64,000 bases of DNA from Candidatus Saccharimonadota bacterium (GCA_017524405.1 JAFWSJ010000015.1:124001-188000), one strand, 5' to 3'; positions 49,591-58,067 are shown, counted from the first letter of the stretch. Notes: a model not told the origin generated them from the letters alone. Translations and numbers: made by a program.

Positions 49591-50322
49591 CTATAGCTCA
49601 AAGACGTCGCCATCATTCGGGACGATGAGGTTGGCGACATCTTGCTGGATCGTTTTTCGCGTCTCCTCAAACAGATGGGTGGCGACGATTTTCTTGTCCG
49701 GATATGCGTGGCACAACCCATAAATGTCGTCTAGTCCCATGTGAATCGCACTCCCGGATTTCGGGCACGAAGTATCTAGAACTGCCCAGTCCGACGCCTC
49801 CACAATTTTCTTGATACCGTCACACATGATGCTATCGCCAGAAAAGCCGATCTTTTTGCCGGCCTTTTCGACGATAAACCCGCTAGCCCTTAGCTCGCCG
49901 TGTACGACCTTAACGGGCTCTACCGTGGCGCCATTTATGGTGAAATTCACCCCGTCCTGGTATTCGACTAGTTCCACATTCTGCGGCCACCAAGATTCCG
50001 TGGTGCCCTCTGGGCTCCAGATGTATTTTGCGATTTCATGAGTAGCCTTCGCGCCGCCTTCTGGCAAGAAAATGGTCAGTTTTTGCCCATTTTTCTTCGC
50101 CGCCAGCATCATAAACGGCACATCCATAAAATGGTCCGCATGCAAATGAGTAATCAGAATCGTATCAATTTTCGCAACATCGCAGCCCAATCTGAGGAGC
50201 TGCTTGAAGGTGCCGGCTCCACAGTCCACCAAGATATTGTCATCAATAAGGGCGGACGCGCTCGCATCTGTCGCGAAAATCGCACCGCTTCCGATAATTT
50301 GTAGCTTCACTTTGCTCATCAT
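49591..50322 (-). CDS. Metallo-beta-lactamase-fold hydrolase, RNase Z-like
   Basis: 243 residues. GSGAIFATDASASALIDDNILVDCG at the start (split around the first strand), TILITHLHADHFMD with the HxHxDH metal motif, VVHGELRASGFIV, KIGFSGDS with the metal Asp, and KKIVATHLFEET with the last His. The order matches small RNase Z/arylsulfatase-type hydrolases. Substrate cannot be told. On the minus strand TATATT ends 6 bases before ATG 50322. Confidence 0.85.
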   Translation of the reverse strand: MMSKVKLQIIGSGAIFATDASASALIDDNILVDCGAGTFKQLLRLGCDVAKIDTILITHLHADHFMDVPFMMLAAKKNGQKLTIFLPEGGAKATHEIAKYIWSPEGTTESWWPQNVELVEYQDGVNFTINGATVEPVKVVHGELRASGFIVEKAGKKIGFSGDSIMCDGIKKIVEASDWAVLDTSCPKSGSAIHMGLDDIYGLCHAYPDKKIVATHLFEETRKTIQQDVANLIVPNDGDVFEL

Positions 50323-50372
50323 GTAAATAATATATCACGGCAAGGGTATGGCGTTGGCGGTCAGCCCCATCA

Positions 50373-50392
50373 ATGTAAAACAAACTTTACAT
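50373..50392. promoter_or_regulatory. Palindromic operator 1 before XRE gene
   Basis: ATGTAAA and TTTACAT flank a 6-base spacer, perfect inverted repeat. The right half overlaps the TTTACA -35 box of the likely promoter (TTTACA, 17 bases, TAAAAT at 50409-50414). Confidence 0.6.
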
Positions 50393-50405
50393 ATACTAGC
50401 GAATT

Positions 50406-50425
50406 ATGTAAAATGTCTTTGACAT
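50406..50425. promoter_or_regulatory. Palindromic operator 2 before XRE gene
   Basis: ATGTAAA ... TTTGACAT, one mismatch from the same repeat as operator 1 and 33 bases from it. Its left half covers the -10 box. Confidence 0.5.
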
Positions 50426-50504
50426 ATACTTATAAAATAATTGATAGAAATATCAAGCCGGGCGGCATATCATAAGGTTGTAAAAGCTAAACAAGGAGTG
50501 AAGT

Positions 50505-51290
50505 ATGGCAACAGAAACATTTGGGCAAAGATTGCGCAGATTGCGCCAAAAATACAACATCAGCCAGGATCAGTTGGCCGAGGCGCTTCGCACGACTAGA
50601 CAAACCGTTTCCAACTGGGAAAACGACAAATGCGCTATCGACTATTTCTCGCTCCAGGACCTCAAGGTCGTGTTGTGCTGCGACTGGAAAGAATTGATGG
50701 AGGACGAGGAAAAAATCGCCAAGGATCGTCGCGGCGACGCCTTTAACACTATGGACGACCGAGAGCAATACCTCAAGGAATGCCGCAATCACGGGATTAT
50801 TTCCCCATCGACTAATATCTCGGCCCTCTCGAAAGCCGGCCTTTATAGAATTACGAGCGACGACTTCCGCGTGGCCTATAAACTATTCCATTATTTTCCA
50901 GATGCTATTATGGCAATCGCCAAAGAGGTAAAGGAGGCCGGATTCACGATAACGCTCGTAAACTGGGACGACATCTGGGTAAAGCTCAAGACTGACGACG
51001 AAGCGAAAAGACTAAAGAAACTCTTCGACGATATGCATACCAACCACTACGAGCATGCCCCAAGATTCAGGCTCACCAGTAGTAAGCTCAGCCAACCGCT
51101 GCGAGCAGCTGTTGAAGAGGTCGAGAGGCAGGGAATTAAAGAGATTTTCGGCATCGAGGGCGACGAAATCTACTATGTCGTTGACTCGGAGCATGGTGGC
51201 ACGCCTCTAGGCTACGTCGGCAGTGTCGAAGAGGGGAAGAAGCTTGCCGAGCAAGAAGGCGTCAGCAGCTACTTCGTCAGAGAAATCTAA
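50505..51290 (+). CDS. XRE-family transcription regulator
   Basis: 261 residues. Residues 5-60 are a Cro/cI helix-turn-helix (FGQRLRRLRQKYNISQDQLA, RTTRQTVSNWENDKCAID). The remaining 200 residues are an unrecognised sensor or oligomer domain with helices and strands (YRITSDDFRVAYKLFHYFP). AAGGAG precedes the ATG. Two palindromes cover the promoter upstream, so it probably represses its own gene. The trigger and other targets are unknown. Confidence 0.85.
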   Translation: MATETFGQRLRRLRQKYNISQDQLAEALRTTRQTVSNWENDKCAIDYFSLQDLKVVLCCDWKELMEDEEKIAKDRRGDAFNTMDDREQYLKECRNHGIISPSTNISALSKAGLYRITSDDFRVAYKLFHYFPDAIMAIAKEVKEAGFTITLVNWDDIWVKLKTDDEAKRLKKLFDDMHTNHYEHAPRFRLTSSKLSQPLRAAVEEVERQGIKEIFGIEGDEIYYVVDSEHGGTPLGYVGSVEEGKKLAEQEGVSSYFVREI

Positions 51291-51315
51291 TAGCTTCTGG
51301 GTAACACAAATAGTA

Positions 51316-51344
51316 TTGACTTTTTCGGCAATGTATGCTATAAT
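51316..51344 (+). promoter_or_regulatory. Promoter of membrane gene pair 51371-52317
   Basis: TTGACT, 17-base spacer TTTTCGGCAATGTATGC, TATAAT. Same -35 and spacer start as two minus-strand promoters at 39.3 and 47.4 kb. Confidence 0.7.
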
Positions 51345-51370
51345 TATACATAATTATTCAGGAGAATATT

Positions 51371-51718
51371 ATGGAAATATGGCAAATTGTCTTGTTGGGC
51401 TATTTCGGCTTCTTGGTCGCTTGGCTCATTTTTAATGCAGTTTTACTATTAATATCAATGATTGCTAAGCGCAAAGTCTTTGTTGTCGTAGAGGGGCTAA
51501 CGGCCATATTGGCGACGCTCTTTGGCGCAGCAACTGGTATTGGCGATATTGCTTTCGTCGTCTGGCTATTTTCTATCGGTCAGGTTTTCTGGGCAATTGT
51601 CGCAATCATACTCGGAATCGGGCTGGTGTCATTTATTGGCCAATTACTAGCTATTCCTTTCATTGCTATCGTTGCTGGCTTTAGCGGCTGGTATGACAGC
51701 ATGGAAGAGAAAGAATAG
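51371..51718 (+). CDS. Small membrane protein, three to four segments
   Basis: 115 residues, nearly all hydrophobic: LGYFGFLVAWLIFNAVLLL, EGLTAILATLFGAATGIG, VVWLFSIGQVFWAIVAII, LLAIPFIAIVAGFSGW, ending in acidic MEEKE. No family recognised. CAGGAG precedes the ATG. The next gene follows after 8 bases with GGAGG, so the two are an operon. Confidence 0.6.
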   Translation: MEIWQIVLLGYFGFLVAWLIFNAVLLLISMIAKRKVFVVVEGLTAILATLFGAATGIGDIAFVVWLFSIGQVFWAIVAIILGIGLVSFIGQLLAIPFIAIVAGFSGWYDSMEEKE

Positions 51719-51726
51719 GAGGAGCT

Positions 51727-52317
51727 ATGGCTTCAAAATTCAGGGCGAATAGCATAGCGATTCTTCTGGTCATTATAGCCGGAGCGGGTTGCATCCTCGG
51801 CGCCGTCATTCTTCCATCTCTAAAAGAACAATCTCCGTCAGATTGTACCTCTTTGCAAAGCTACAATTACAAAACGAAGAGGTGTAGAGAGAAGACTGCG
51901 GACGAGATTAAGAAAGATAGAGAGGCGGAACAGAAAAAGCGACGCGAGTCTGAGGTCGCTACTGGTAAACAAAATGGCAGTGTCTGCCTTTCCGCTAACG
52001 AGGCATGGTATCATGTCGGCAAGAGGACCTGCGTGGTCTTTCGTCCGGGGTACTTCAAGCAATATAACGGCTATCTGTTTTTAGATGAGTACGAAAACTA
52101 TAAAAATGGTTTCGTGGCCTTCTTCGCGAAGAAAAATATGATGAGCTGGCAGGACTTTTTGAACAGATATGATGGCAAGGGATATATTGCCGTGTACGGA
52201 GATATATCGTGGTATGAGGGGCACCCTCAAATTAAGGTCTATGATTTGTCTCAGGTCTCATATCCGAAGCTATTGCATTGCGATACGAGCTACGGTTGCG
52301 TATATTCAAGAGGTTAA
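51727..52317 (+). CDS. Single-pass secreted or anchored protein with Cys-rich outside domain
   Basis: 196 residues. Membrane segment at residues 9-29 (IAILLVIIAGAGCILGAVIL), a charged coil (ADEIKKDREAEQKKRRESE), then a domain with paired Cys (GSVCLSANEAWYHVGKRTC, LHCDTSYGC). Unknown family. Cotranscribed with the upstream membrane protein; the charged coil could contact it. A terminator follows. Confidence 0.6.
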   Translation: MASKFRANSIAILLVIIAGAGCILGAVILPSLKEQSPSDCTSLQSYNYKTKRCREKTADEIKKDREAEQKKRRESEVATGKQNGSVCLSANEAWYHVGKRTCVVFRPGYFKQYNGYLFLDEYENYKNGFVAFFAKKNMMSWQDFLNRYDGKGYIAVYGDISWYEGHPQIKVYDLSQVSYPKLLHCDTSYGCVYSRG

Positions 52318-52336
52318 GGCTAATGCACAAAAAAAT

Positions 52337-52356
52337 GACCCTTCGGGGTCTTTTTT
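52337..52356 (+). terminator. Terminator after gene 51727
   Basis: GACCC and GGGTC around a stable TTCG loop, followed by TTTTTT. Confidence 0.85.
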
Positions 52357-52361
52357 GTTTC

Positions 52362-52438
52362 TGGTGGATCCAACAGGGCTTGAACCTGTGACCTCACGAA
52401 TGTGAATCGTGCGCTCTAGCCAACTGAGCTATGGATCC
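52362..52438 (-). tRNA. tRNA-Val (CAC)
   Basis: 77 bases with CCA encoded; acceptor GGATCCA pairs with TGGATCC, anticodon stem CACGA/TCGTG, loop TTCACAT, T loop TTCAAGC. Confidence 0.94.
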
Positions 52439-52501
52439 GCTAGAACCCATTATATCAGATACGCCATAGAAAAACAGCCAAAAATATTGTAAAATATGGG
52501 C

Positions 52502-53530
52502 ATGAACTTAGATTTTGATGCTCTCGAGGCAGAGCGCCAACAGATTACAGATTTCCTTAGCCAGCCAAATGCTTACGCTGACCCAGATTTTGCTGCCAAA
52601 AATCGCCGCCTCCAGGAGCTTGATGAACTAATCGCAACAGGGAAGAAGCGCGACCAGCTCGTTGCCGACATCGCCGAAGCCGACCAGGACCCAGATCTCG
52701 CCGAGATGAAGCCTGATCTCGAGGCAGAACTCGCCGCAACAGAGGCAAAACTCGCCGAAATGCTCATTCCGCGCGATCCAAACGACGACAAACCGGCTAT
52801 TCTCGAAATCCGCGCCGGTGCCGGTGGTGATGAGGCTAGCCTTTTCGCTGGCGACCTCTATCGCATGTATACTCGCTACGCCGAAACCCATGGCCTTAAG
52901 GTGGAGCTCCAGTCCGAGTCCATCAATGACGCCGGCGGTTATAAAGAGGTTATTTTCCGCGTTTCCGGCGACCAGCCATACGGCAAACTCAAGTTCGAAG
53001 GCGGCGTCCACCGCGTCCAGCGCATCCCTGTAACAGAGAGCCAGGGTCGCATTCACACCAGTACCGCCACTGTTGCCGTCCTCCCAGAGGCCGAGGAACA
53101 CGATCTCGAGATTAACCCCGAAGATCTCCGCATCGATATCTATCGCTCCGGTGGCCATGGCGGGCAGGGCGTCAACACTACCGACTCCGCCGTCCGCATC
53201 ACCCACCTTCCTACCGGAATCGTGGTTGCCATGCAGGATGAGCGTTCCCAACAACAAAACCGCATCAAGGCTATGACCGTTCTCCGTAGCCGCCTCCTCG
53301 AGCGCAAGATCGCTGAGGACCGCGCCAACGCCTCCGACGCCCGCAAATCCCTCATCGGAACAGGGGACCGCAGTGAAAAAATCCGCACCTACAACTTCCC
53401 GCAGGACCGCATTACTGATCACCGCATCCACTACAACCGTAGCAATATCACCGCCGCTATGAACGGCGACATCGAGGATATCATCGAGGCCCTCCAGGCC
53501 CACGAGCGCGAGCTAAAGACCGCCGAATAA
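52502..53530 (+). CDS. prfA: Peptide chain release factor 1
   Basis: 342 residues. RF1 rather than RF2: the anticodon-like tripeptide is P-V-T in [18 protein letters not shown], and the catalytic loop is [18 protein letters not shown]1 reads UAA and UAG, so it does not decide the fate of UGA. ATG 52502 is chosen because TAAAAT (52490-52495) ends 6 bases before it; ATG 52496 would touch the promoter. The N-terminal helical domain begins [17 protein letters not shown]. Confidence 0.96.
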   Translation: MNLDFDALEAERQQITDFLSQPNAYADPDFAAKNRRLQELDELIATGKKRDQLVADIAEADQDPDLAEMKPDLEAELAATEAKLAEMLIPRDPNDDKPAILEIRAGAGGDEASLFAGDLYRMYTRYAETHGLKVELQSESINDAGGYKEVIFRVSGDQPYGKLKFEGGVHRVQRIPVTESQGRIHTSTATVAVLPEAEEHDLEINPEDLRIDIYRSGGHGGQGVNTTDSAVRITHLPTGIVVAMQDERSQQQNRIKAMTVLRSRLLERKIAEDRANASDARKSLIGTGDRSEKIRTYNFPQDRITDHRIHYNRSNITAAMNGDIEDIIEALQAHERELKTAE

Positions 53531-53535
53531 AAATG

Positions 53536-53558
53536 CCCCTGTTATCAGGGGTATTTTT
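53536..53558 (+). terminator. Terminator of prfA
   Basis: CCCCTG and CAGGGG pair around TTAT, followed by TATTTTT; it reaches the stop of the convergent gene. Confidence 0.8.
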
Positions 53559-54009
53559 AACGCATAAATCCACCAGTTTTTGGCGTCGGCCGCGCCGGGG
53601 CGTCAAATCTCGCCGCGCGCGCCGCTCTGGTGCCGCCGGCCCCTGTTCTATTAATCGACCCCAGATATTGCTGCCTCGTGTCATATTTGCGCAGTCCGCC
53701 CCTCTCCATTCGGTTATTAAACTCCTGATGGGAGGTCGTAGTGTCGCTATATTCACTCGCAAGGGAAGCTCTCTGTTCCTCAATCGAGCGCGCTTTTGGC
53801 ATCATCTTCACATCGGACGCGATTCGGGCGTTTTTGTACCCCTGTATTAGCTTCCGATTTTGCTCAATTTTCTGCCTCTCGGCAAAAGTAGTGGCATCCG
53901 CGGCGCCGAAGTTACCTCTGTTGCCAACCTGGGCGTAGCCGCTGCTATGCATTACATCCGCGGCGGAAGTGTTCGAAATACGCTTAATAAGCTTAACATT
54001 TAGGCCCAT
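53557..54009 (-). CDS. Basic low-complexity protein of unknown function
   Basis: 150 residues from ATG 54009 (MGLNVKLIKRISNTSAADVM). TATAAT lies 10 bases before it with AAGGGG between, so the leader is almost absent. Rich in R, A, T and Q, with no membrane segment; the end is PARPTPKTGGFMR. No family recognised. It lies between prfA and the secretion locus. Confidence 0.55.
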   Translation of the reverse strand: MGLNVKLIKRISNTSAADVMHSSGYAQVGNRGNFGAADATTFAERQKIEQNRKLIQGYKNARIASDVKMMPKARSIEEQRASLASEYSDTTTSHQEFNNRMERGGLRKYDTRQQYLGSINRTGAGGTRAARAARFDAPARPTPKTGGFMR

Positions 54010-54086
54010 CTTACCCCTTATTATACCACTTATTCCGCTTATGTATAAAATAAAACGCTTAAGTTGTAAATTATGGCGTAATACTA

Positions 54087-54115
54087 TTGACAAAACGTAA
54101 AAAGTTTGATATAAT
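54087..54115 (+). promoter_or_regulatory. Strong promoter of the 54.3 kb operon
   Basis: Perfect TTGACA, 17 bases, perfect TATAAT, the best consensus promoter in the window. Start expected near 54122. Confidence 0.8.
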
Positions 54116-54121
54116 AAGCAC

Positions 54122-54341
54122 AGCTAATTGTGGGAGCGTGACCGTCCTCATAAGAGGCGCATCGTTAACAAGTCAGATCATTGCTGCACACAAGCAGCAA
54201 CTGAATCATTTACGGGTACAACCTAGTTGTTCCCGGCGATGGGGACAATTAGGTTTTACCTAAAAGAACTTTATCAGCCGTAGGAACAACTAAGAAGGAG
54301 AGTTGTTCTGAGATAGTCTTGTCATTAGGAGGAAATTAAAA
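54122..54341 (+). ncRNA. Long structured leader RNA with two mutually exclusive folds
   Basis: A 220-base leader in the 332-base gap before gene 54342. Fixed hairpins: CCTC/GAGG (54146-54157) and TTGCTGC/GCAGCAA (54181-54200). Fold A: ACCTAGTTGTTCCC (54221-54234) with the segment at 54241-54254, 14 pairs; GAACAACT (54284-54291) with AGTTGTTC (54301-54308); then CCTAA (54259-54263) with TTAGG (54325-54329) of the ribosome site. Fold B: TAGTTGTTCC (54224-54233) with GGAACAACTA (54283-54292), 10 pairs, enclosing TTAGGT/ACCTAA (54249-54263), leaving the TTAGGAGG site free. Each fold is nested in itself and excludes the other. No known family recognised. Confidence 0.65.
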
Positions 54342-54806
54342 ATGGCAACACAGAATAATAACAATCCAGTAGTACCGACCAACAACGCTAACGCTAGACC
54401 TACAGTAGCTTCGAACGAGAAGCTTATCAAGAAGGCGAGAGCAGAGGCAGCTGCTGCGCGCGAGCGCATGCTTGCTGCGATCATCGAGGGAAGAAATGCT
54501 TCCAGCGCGGAGCATAATTCCATCAACGAGAACATCCATATGGCAGATGCCAACGGGCAGACACGTCACGAGGAACAGTTGAAGTGGCTTAAGAAGATTT
54601 TTAAGTCACTCAACAAGATGTTTGGCGGTTATTCAAAGGGATTCAAGGCCTTTGTTATCGCTCTCTTCTTTGTCTCACTCGCAGCAATCCTCATAACGAC
54701 CATAGCATTGGGACTCAATGCTTGGTTGATTCTGGGGCTCGCTCTCGTGGGACCGTCGTTCCTTGTAGCAATCGCGGTAATGTGGTATGACATCCTCGCT
54801 CGCTAA
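54342..54806 (+). CDS. Two-pass membrane protein with disordered N-terminus
   Basis: 154 residues. The first 40 are N/P/A/T-rich, then a charged helical part (EKLIKKARAEAAAARERML), a basic stretch LKWLKKIFKSLNKMF and two membrane segments (FKAFVIALFFVSLAAILITT, AWLILGLALVGPSFLVAIAV). No family recognised. AGGAGG lies 9 bases before the ATG, after the long switch-like leader. Followed by the proline-rich protein in the same operon. Confidence 0.6.
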   Translation: MATQNNNNPVVPTNNANARPTVASNEKLIKKARAEAAAARERMLAAIIEGRNASSAEHNSINENIHMADANGQTRHEEQLKWLKKIFKSLNKMFGGYSKGFKAFVIALFFVSLAAILITTIALGLNAWLILGLALVGPSFLVAIAVMWYDILAR

Positions 54807-54823
54807 AACAGGAGGTGACTGAA

Positions 54824-56089
54824 ATGGACAGGAAGAAAAAATCAGTCCTTTCGTGCATAGTCATCGTACTGGGCGTAGTGCTATTTGTGCTGCTCTGCGT
54901 TGCGATGGGCTCTGCATTGAGAGGCTGTAGCGCTCAGACAACTGAGACTACAGAAACCACGATAGGCGTCACAACGCCTACTCCGACCCCCACGCCTACG
55001 CCGTCAGTCAGCGAAGAAGACGCTTCGTCTTATACGGACGAGCAGCTCCTCCTGATTTACGGCCAGCCACGCGAGTTCAAGAGAACGTCAACTAAAATTG
55101 ACGTCGAACCTCGCGTTGAGGCGACCAAGATTTTCGACGCGGTGACCTACAATGTCTCCCCTGAGGGACTTGATGGAATCTGCGAAGAAATCTTGGCTAA
55201 TCCTATCTATCTCACTGGGGTAGATCAGGCATTGAGGGAATGCAAAATTGTTGGTCAGTCTGACTGGTCCAACAAATTCCAGGCTTCTTATGAACCTGTA
55301 ACCACCGAATGGTGGGAACAGTGGATTGAGAAGGATGTAACAACGGGTAAGTGGTACGTAACCAAAGAATATCACCTTATCGCCGCTAGATACTGCTGTA
55401 TCGTAAAAGGTCTGCAGTACCTTAGAGAGATCGATAAGGCAAAGGTTCGCGTCCACTGGCCGTTGAACGTGGAGATGGAAGTTTGCTATAGGAGCGAGAA
55501 TGATGAAAAATATCCGTTCTGGGTATACAGATTCATTTTCAAGGACGGAAGGGAAATCTACATCGGTATCAATAAAATTGATTACCGTTGGGCGATAATC
55601 CCTCCGGTTCCTACGCCGACACCCACTTCAACCGTGACGCCGACGCCTCCTCCGAGCACGCCGACGCCGACAACGACACCACCGCCTTCTACGCCGACGC
55701 CTACGCCGACGACGACGAAGCCGAAGGATAGGGACCAAGATCCAGTTATCCGCAACACTGACCCCAGTGCTGCAGCGGATATTGGAACCCCGTCTGATCC
55801 TGGTAATCACAACAACCAGGTCGACGAGACCCCGGAGCCTACGAGCCCTAGTTCATATACGAACCAGGTAACTCCGACTCCGGAGCCTACAAAGGCTCCT
55901 ACCGCAGCGCCCACAGCGGTGCCTACAACACCGCCCAAGCCGACGTCGACTCCCAAGCCGACGTCACCCCCCGCTTCCCGTGGTTCCGGACAAAGTACAC
56001 CACGTACAACGCCGTCCGTCGAACCCGGAGTAGCGGACGACGGCATAAATAATGGGGACGCCGATTACGGTGACCCCGACGACAAATGA
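54824..56089 (+). CDS. Pro/Thr-rich envelope-spanning protein
   Basis: 421 residues from ATG 54824, chosen because AGGAGG is 8 bases upstream; the GTG at 54815 lies inside that site. N-terminal membrane segment (residues 7-28) followed by RGCSAQ, lipobox-like. A TPTP run (about 48-58) leads to a folded domain (about 66-260) with conserved-looking EWWEQWIEKDVTTGKWYVTK, then 150 residues of TP, PTPT and PEPT repeats, ending acidic. The repeats suggest a stiff arm across the cell wall. TGA stop. Unknown family; co-transcribed with 54342. Confidence 0.65.
   Translation: MDRKKKSVLSCIVIVLGVVLFVLLCVAMGSALRGCSAQTTETTETTIGVTTPTPTPTPTPSVSEEDASSYTDEQLLLIYGQPREFKRTSTKIDVEPRVEATKIFDAVTYNVSPEGLDGICEEILANPIYLTGVDQALRECKIVGQSDWSNKFQASYEPVTTEWWEQWIEKDVTTGKWYVTKEYHLIAARYCCIVKGLQYLREIDKAKVRVHWPLNVEMEVCYRSENDEKYPFWVYRFIFKDGREIYIGINKIDYRWAIIPPVPTPTPTSTVTPTPPPSTPTPTTTPPPSTPTPTPTTTKPKDRDQDPVIRNTDPSAAADIGTPSDPGNHNNQVDETPEPTSPSSYTNQVTPTPEPTKAPTAAPTAVPTTPPKPTSTPKPTSPPASRGSGQSTPRTTPSVEPGVADDGINNGDADYGDPDDK
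55605..55725 (+). repeat. Thr-Pro coding repeats
   Basis: Short tandem units of the type ACGCCGACGCC encode alternating Thr-Pro within the proline-rich protein; similar but less regular units continue to about 55970. Confidence 0.8.
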
Positions 56090-56141
56090 TTCAGTTTTGG
56101 GGTTTATCCCCGCCCATCCTTTTACAGGAAGCTCCTTTCGG

Positions 56142-56166
56142 GGAGGGCCAATTTTAACGGCCCTCC
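56142..56166 (+). other. Stable hairpin between proline-rich gene and adhesin gene
   Basis: GGAGGGCC and GGCCCTCC pair around AATTTTAAC. The bases after it are not a clear T run, so it is a weak terminator or a processing or stability element. Otherwise 56090-56286 holds the adhesin gene leader, with no clear promoter seen. Confidence 0.5.
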
Positions 56167-56286
56167 TCGATTCCATGTTTGTATTCGGCAACGATCTGAC
56201 TTGCGAGCGGAAGTTTAACAATACGGCTAATGTTTGTTACAAACTTCTTATCTTGGAATTATTTCTAAAGAAAGGAATCAATATTT

Positions 56287-57945
56287 ATGAAGAAACTTAC
56301 TAAGGTCAGTCTTGGCGTTGCAGCCGCTGCTGCTATCGTCGCTGGCGCTGGCGTAGTTTCGGCGTGGGGTCCTGCTCGTACTACTTTTACGATGGAGAAA
56401 CCAGCTAATTACGTCACTTTCAACTCTATTACTAACAACGTTATTGGTGATGAGCGCTACTTCGTTTCCGCTTCTGAATACACCGGTAACGGCAATAATA
56501 ACCATTATGTAGACGGCATTCAGGTCGAGGAAGGCAAGGAATATGTTGTGCGTATGTATGTCCACAACAACGCTGCTTCTAACCTCAACCTTGTTGCCGA
56601 AAACGTTCGCGCTTACGTGATCCTTCCTACGGACACTGCAAGCGAAATCACGGTCGCTGGTAAGATTAACTCTTCCAACGCCAACCCAAAGACTGTTTGG
56701 GATGAAACAACTTTTAAATCCAAGAATGGTAAGAAGTTTAGCCTCGCCTATATCGATGGTACGGCTAAGTATTACAACATCGACAAGAATGGTAAGACCC
56801 GTTCGTTTAGCCTTGATGCATTAAACGACGGCAACGACCTCTTTACTAGCAAGGGTCACCTCCTTGGTTACGACCAAATGGACGGTAAGATTCCTGGCTG
56901 TAATGAATATTCTGGTTACCTCACTTTCCACGTAACTCCAAAGTTCGAGGAAGAAGCTAAGCCTGAACTTGAAATCCAGAAGGACGTCAAGATTCGTGGT
57001 ACTTCTACCTGGAGCGAAACTGTTACGGCTAAGGCTGGTGACACGGTTCGTTATCGTATCCACGTGAAGAACATCGGCAACGCCGTTGTTAACAACCTCG
57101 TGGTTCGCGATATTTTGCCTGCTGGCTTGACTTATGTTAAGGGCAGCACGCAGCTTGTTAATACTGCGCATAAGGATGGTATTACCCTCAGCGATAATAT
57201 CGTAAATAATGGCGTCAACCTCGGTAGCTATGCTGCTGGTGCTGGTGCTTATCTCTACTTCAACGCTACTGTTGATCAGGCTGTTGGTGAGAAGTGCGAA
57301 AACTCTAAGCTTCATAACAACGCTCAGGTTTACGCAACTGAAGTTCCAACGCCAAAAGAAGACGGTGCCGACGTGCTCGTCAATGGTAAGGCTTGTAACG
57401 AAGACCCTAACTTTACCATCAACAAGATGGTTCAGTTAAAGGGCGGTAACAGCTGGGCAGAGAATATCACTGTTAAGGCTGGCGACACCGTTCGCTATCG
57501 CATCCAGTTCAAGAACACTGGTGATGTCGAACTCAAGAATGTTGCTATCCGCGATATCCTTCCTGCAAACATCAGCTATGTCAAGGGCAGCACTGTTGTT
57601 GACGGCAAGTCCGTTAGCGACGGTATCACTACTGCCGACGGCATCATGATTGGCAACGTCAAGAAGGGTGCTGAAGTTACTGTTTACTTCTACGCTACGG
57701 TTAATGCCGCTTTGGCAAACAACTGTAACGATTCTACCCTCACGAACATCGCGAAGGGTAAATACAATAACGACGCTAAGACTGAAAAGTCTGACACCGC
57801 TAACGTCTCTGTGAAGGGCAAGGTCTGTAACGATCCTGAAATTCCAAAGACTGGTGCTACTAGCATCGTTACCGGCATCGTTGGTGCAACCGCTGTTGCA
57901 ACCGCCGCTGGTTACTATATCATTAGCCGCAAAAAGCTAAACTAA
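56287..57945 (+). CDS. Cell-wall-anchored adhesin with DUF11 repeats and IPKTG sorting signal
   Basis: 552 residues. Signal peptide (1-26, ending VVSAWG). A unique domain runs to about 225, then two DUF11-type repeats: EIQKDVKIRGTSTWSE to about 365 and INKMVQLKGGNSWAEN to about 510, each with VKAGDTVRYRI-like and VRDILPAGLTYVKGST-like motifs. The end is a sortase-type signal: IPKTG, a hydrophobic helix, and RKKLN. It should be linked to the wall or a pilus backbone by a sortase, not seen in this window. SD AAAGGAA. Its codons look richer in U-ending forms than the neighbours. Confidence 0.88.
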   Translation: MKKLTKVSLGVAAAAAIVAGAGVVSAWGPARTTFTMEKPANYVTFNSITNNVIGDERYFVSASEYTGNGNNNHYVDGIQVEEGKEYVVRMYVHNNAASNLNLVAENVRAYVILPTDTASEITVAGKINSSNANPKTVWDETTFKSKNGKKFSLAYIDGTAKYYNIDKNGKTRSFSLDALNDGNDLFTSKGHLLGYDQMDGKIPGCNEYSGYLTFHVTPKFEEEAKPELEIQKDVKIRGTSTWSETVTAKAGDTVRYRIHVKNIGNAVVNNLVVRDILPAGLTYVKGSTQLVNTAHKDGITLSDNIVNNGVNLGSYAAGAGAYLYFNATVDQAVGEKCENSKLHNNAQVYATEVPTPKEDGADVLVNGKACNEDPNFTINKMVQLKGGNSWAENITVKAGDTVRYRIQFKNTGDVELKNVAIRDILPANISYVKGSTVVDGKSVSDGITTADGIMIGNVKKGAEVTVYFYATVNAALANNCNDSTLTNIAKGKYNNDAKTEKSDTANVSVKGKVCNDPEIPKTGATSIVTGIVGATAVATAAGYYIISRKKLN

Positions 57946-58001
57946 GTTGACCGCCAATCTATAGAGCTTTCCCAGAAGCTTTTATAACGACGGGAAACTA
58001 G

Positions 58002-58040
58002 AAAAATACCTCCAGCCCATCCGGGTTCGGAGGTATTTTT
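58002..58040 (+). terminator. Terminator after the adhesin gene
   Basis: AAAAATACCTCC and GGAGGTATTTTT pair around a 15-base loop, with seven T residues. Confidence 0.85.
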
Positions 58041-58067
58041 TTGTTGCTTTTCGCATTTTGCTTATGC

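Noticed and set aside
55605-55725. CRISPR-like short repeats
   Set aside because: They are in-frame Thr-Pro codons inside a gene, with no spacers. No CRISPR array is visible anywhere in the window.
55628-55810. Arginine-rich minus-strand open frame
   Set aside because: Produced by the reverse complement of the Thr-Pro repeat; low complexity only.
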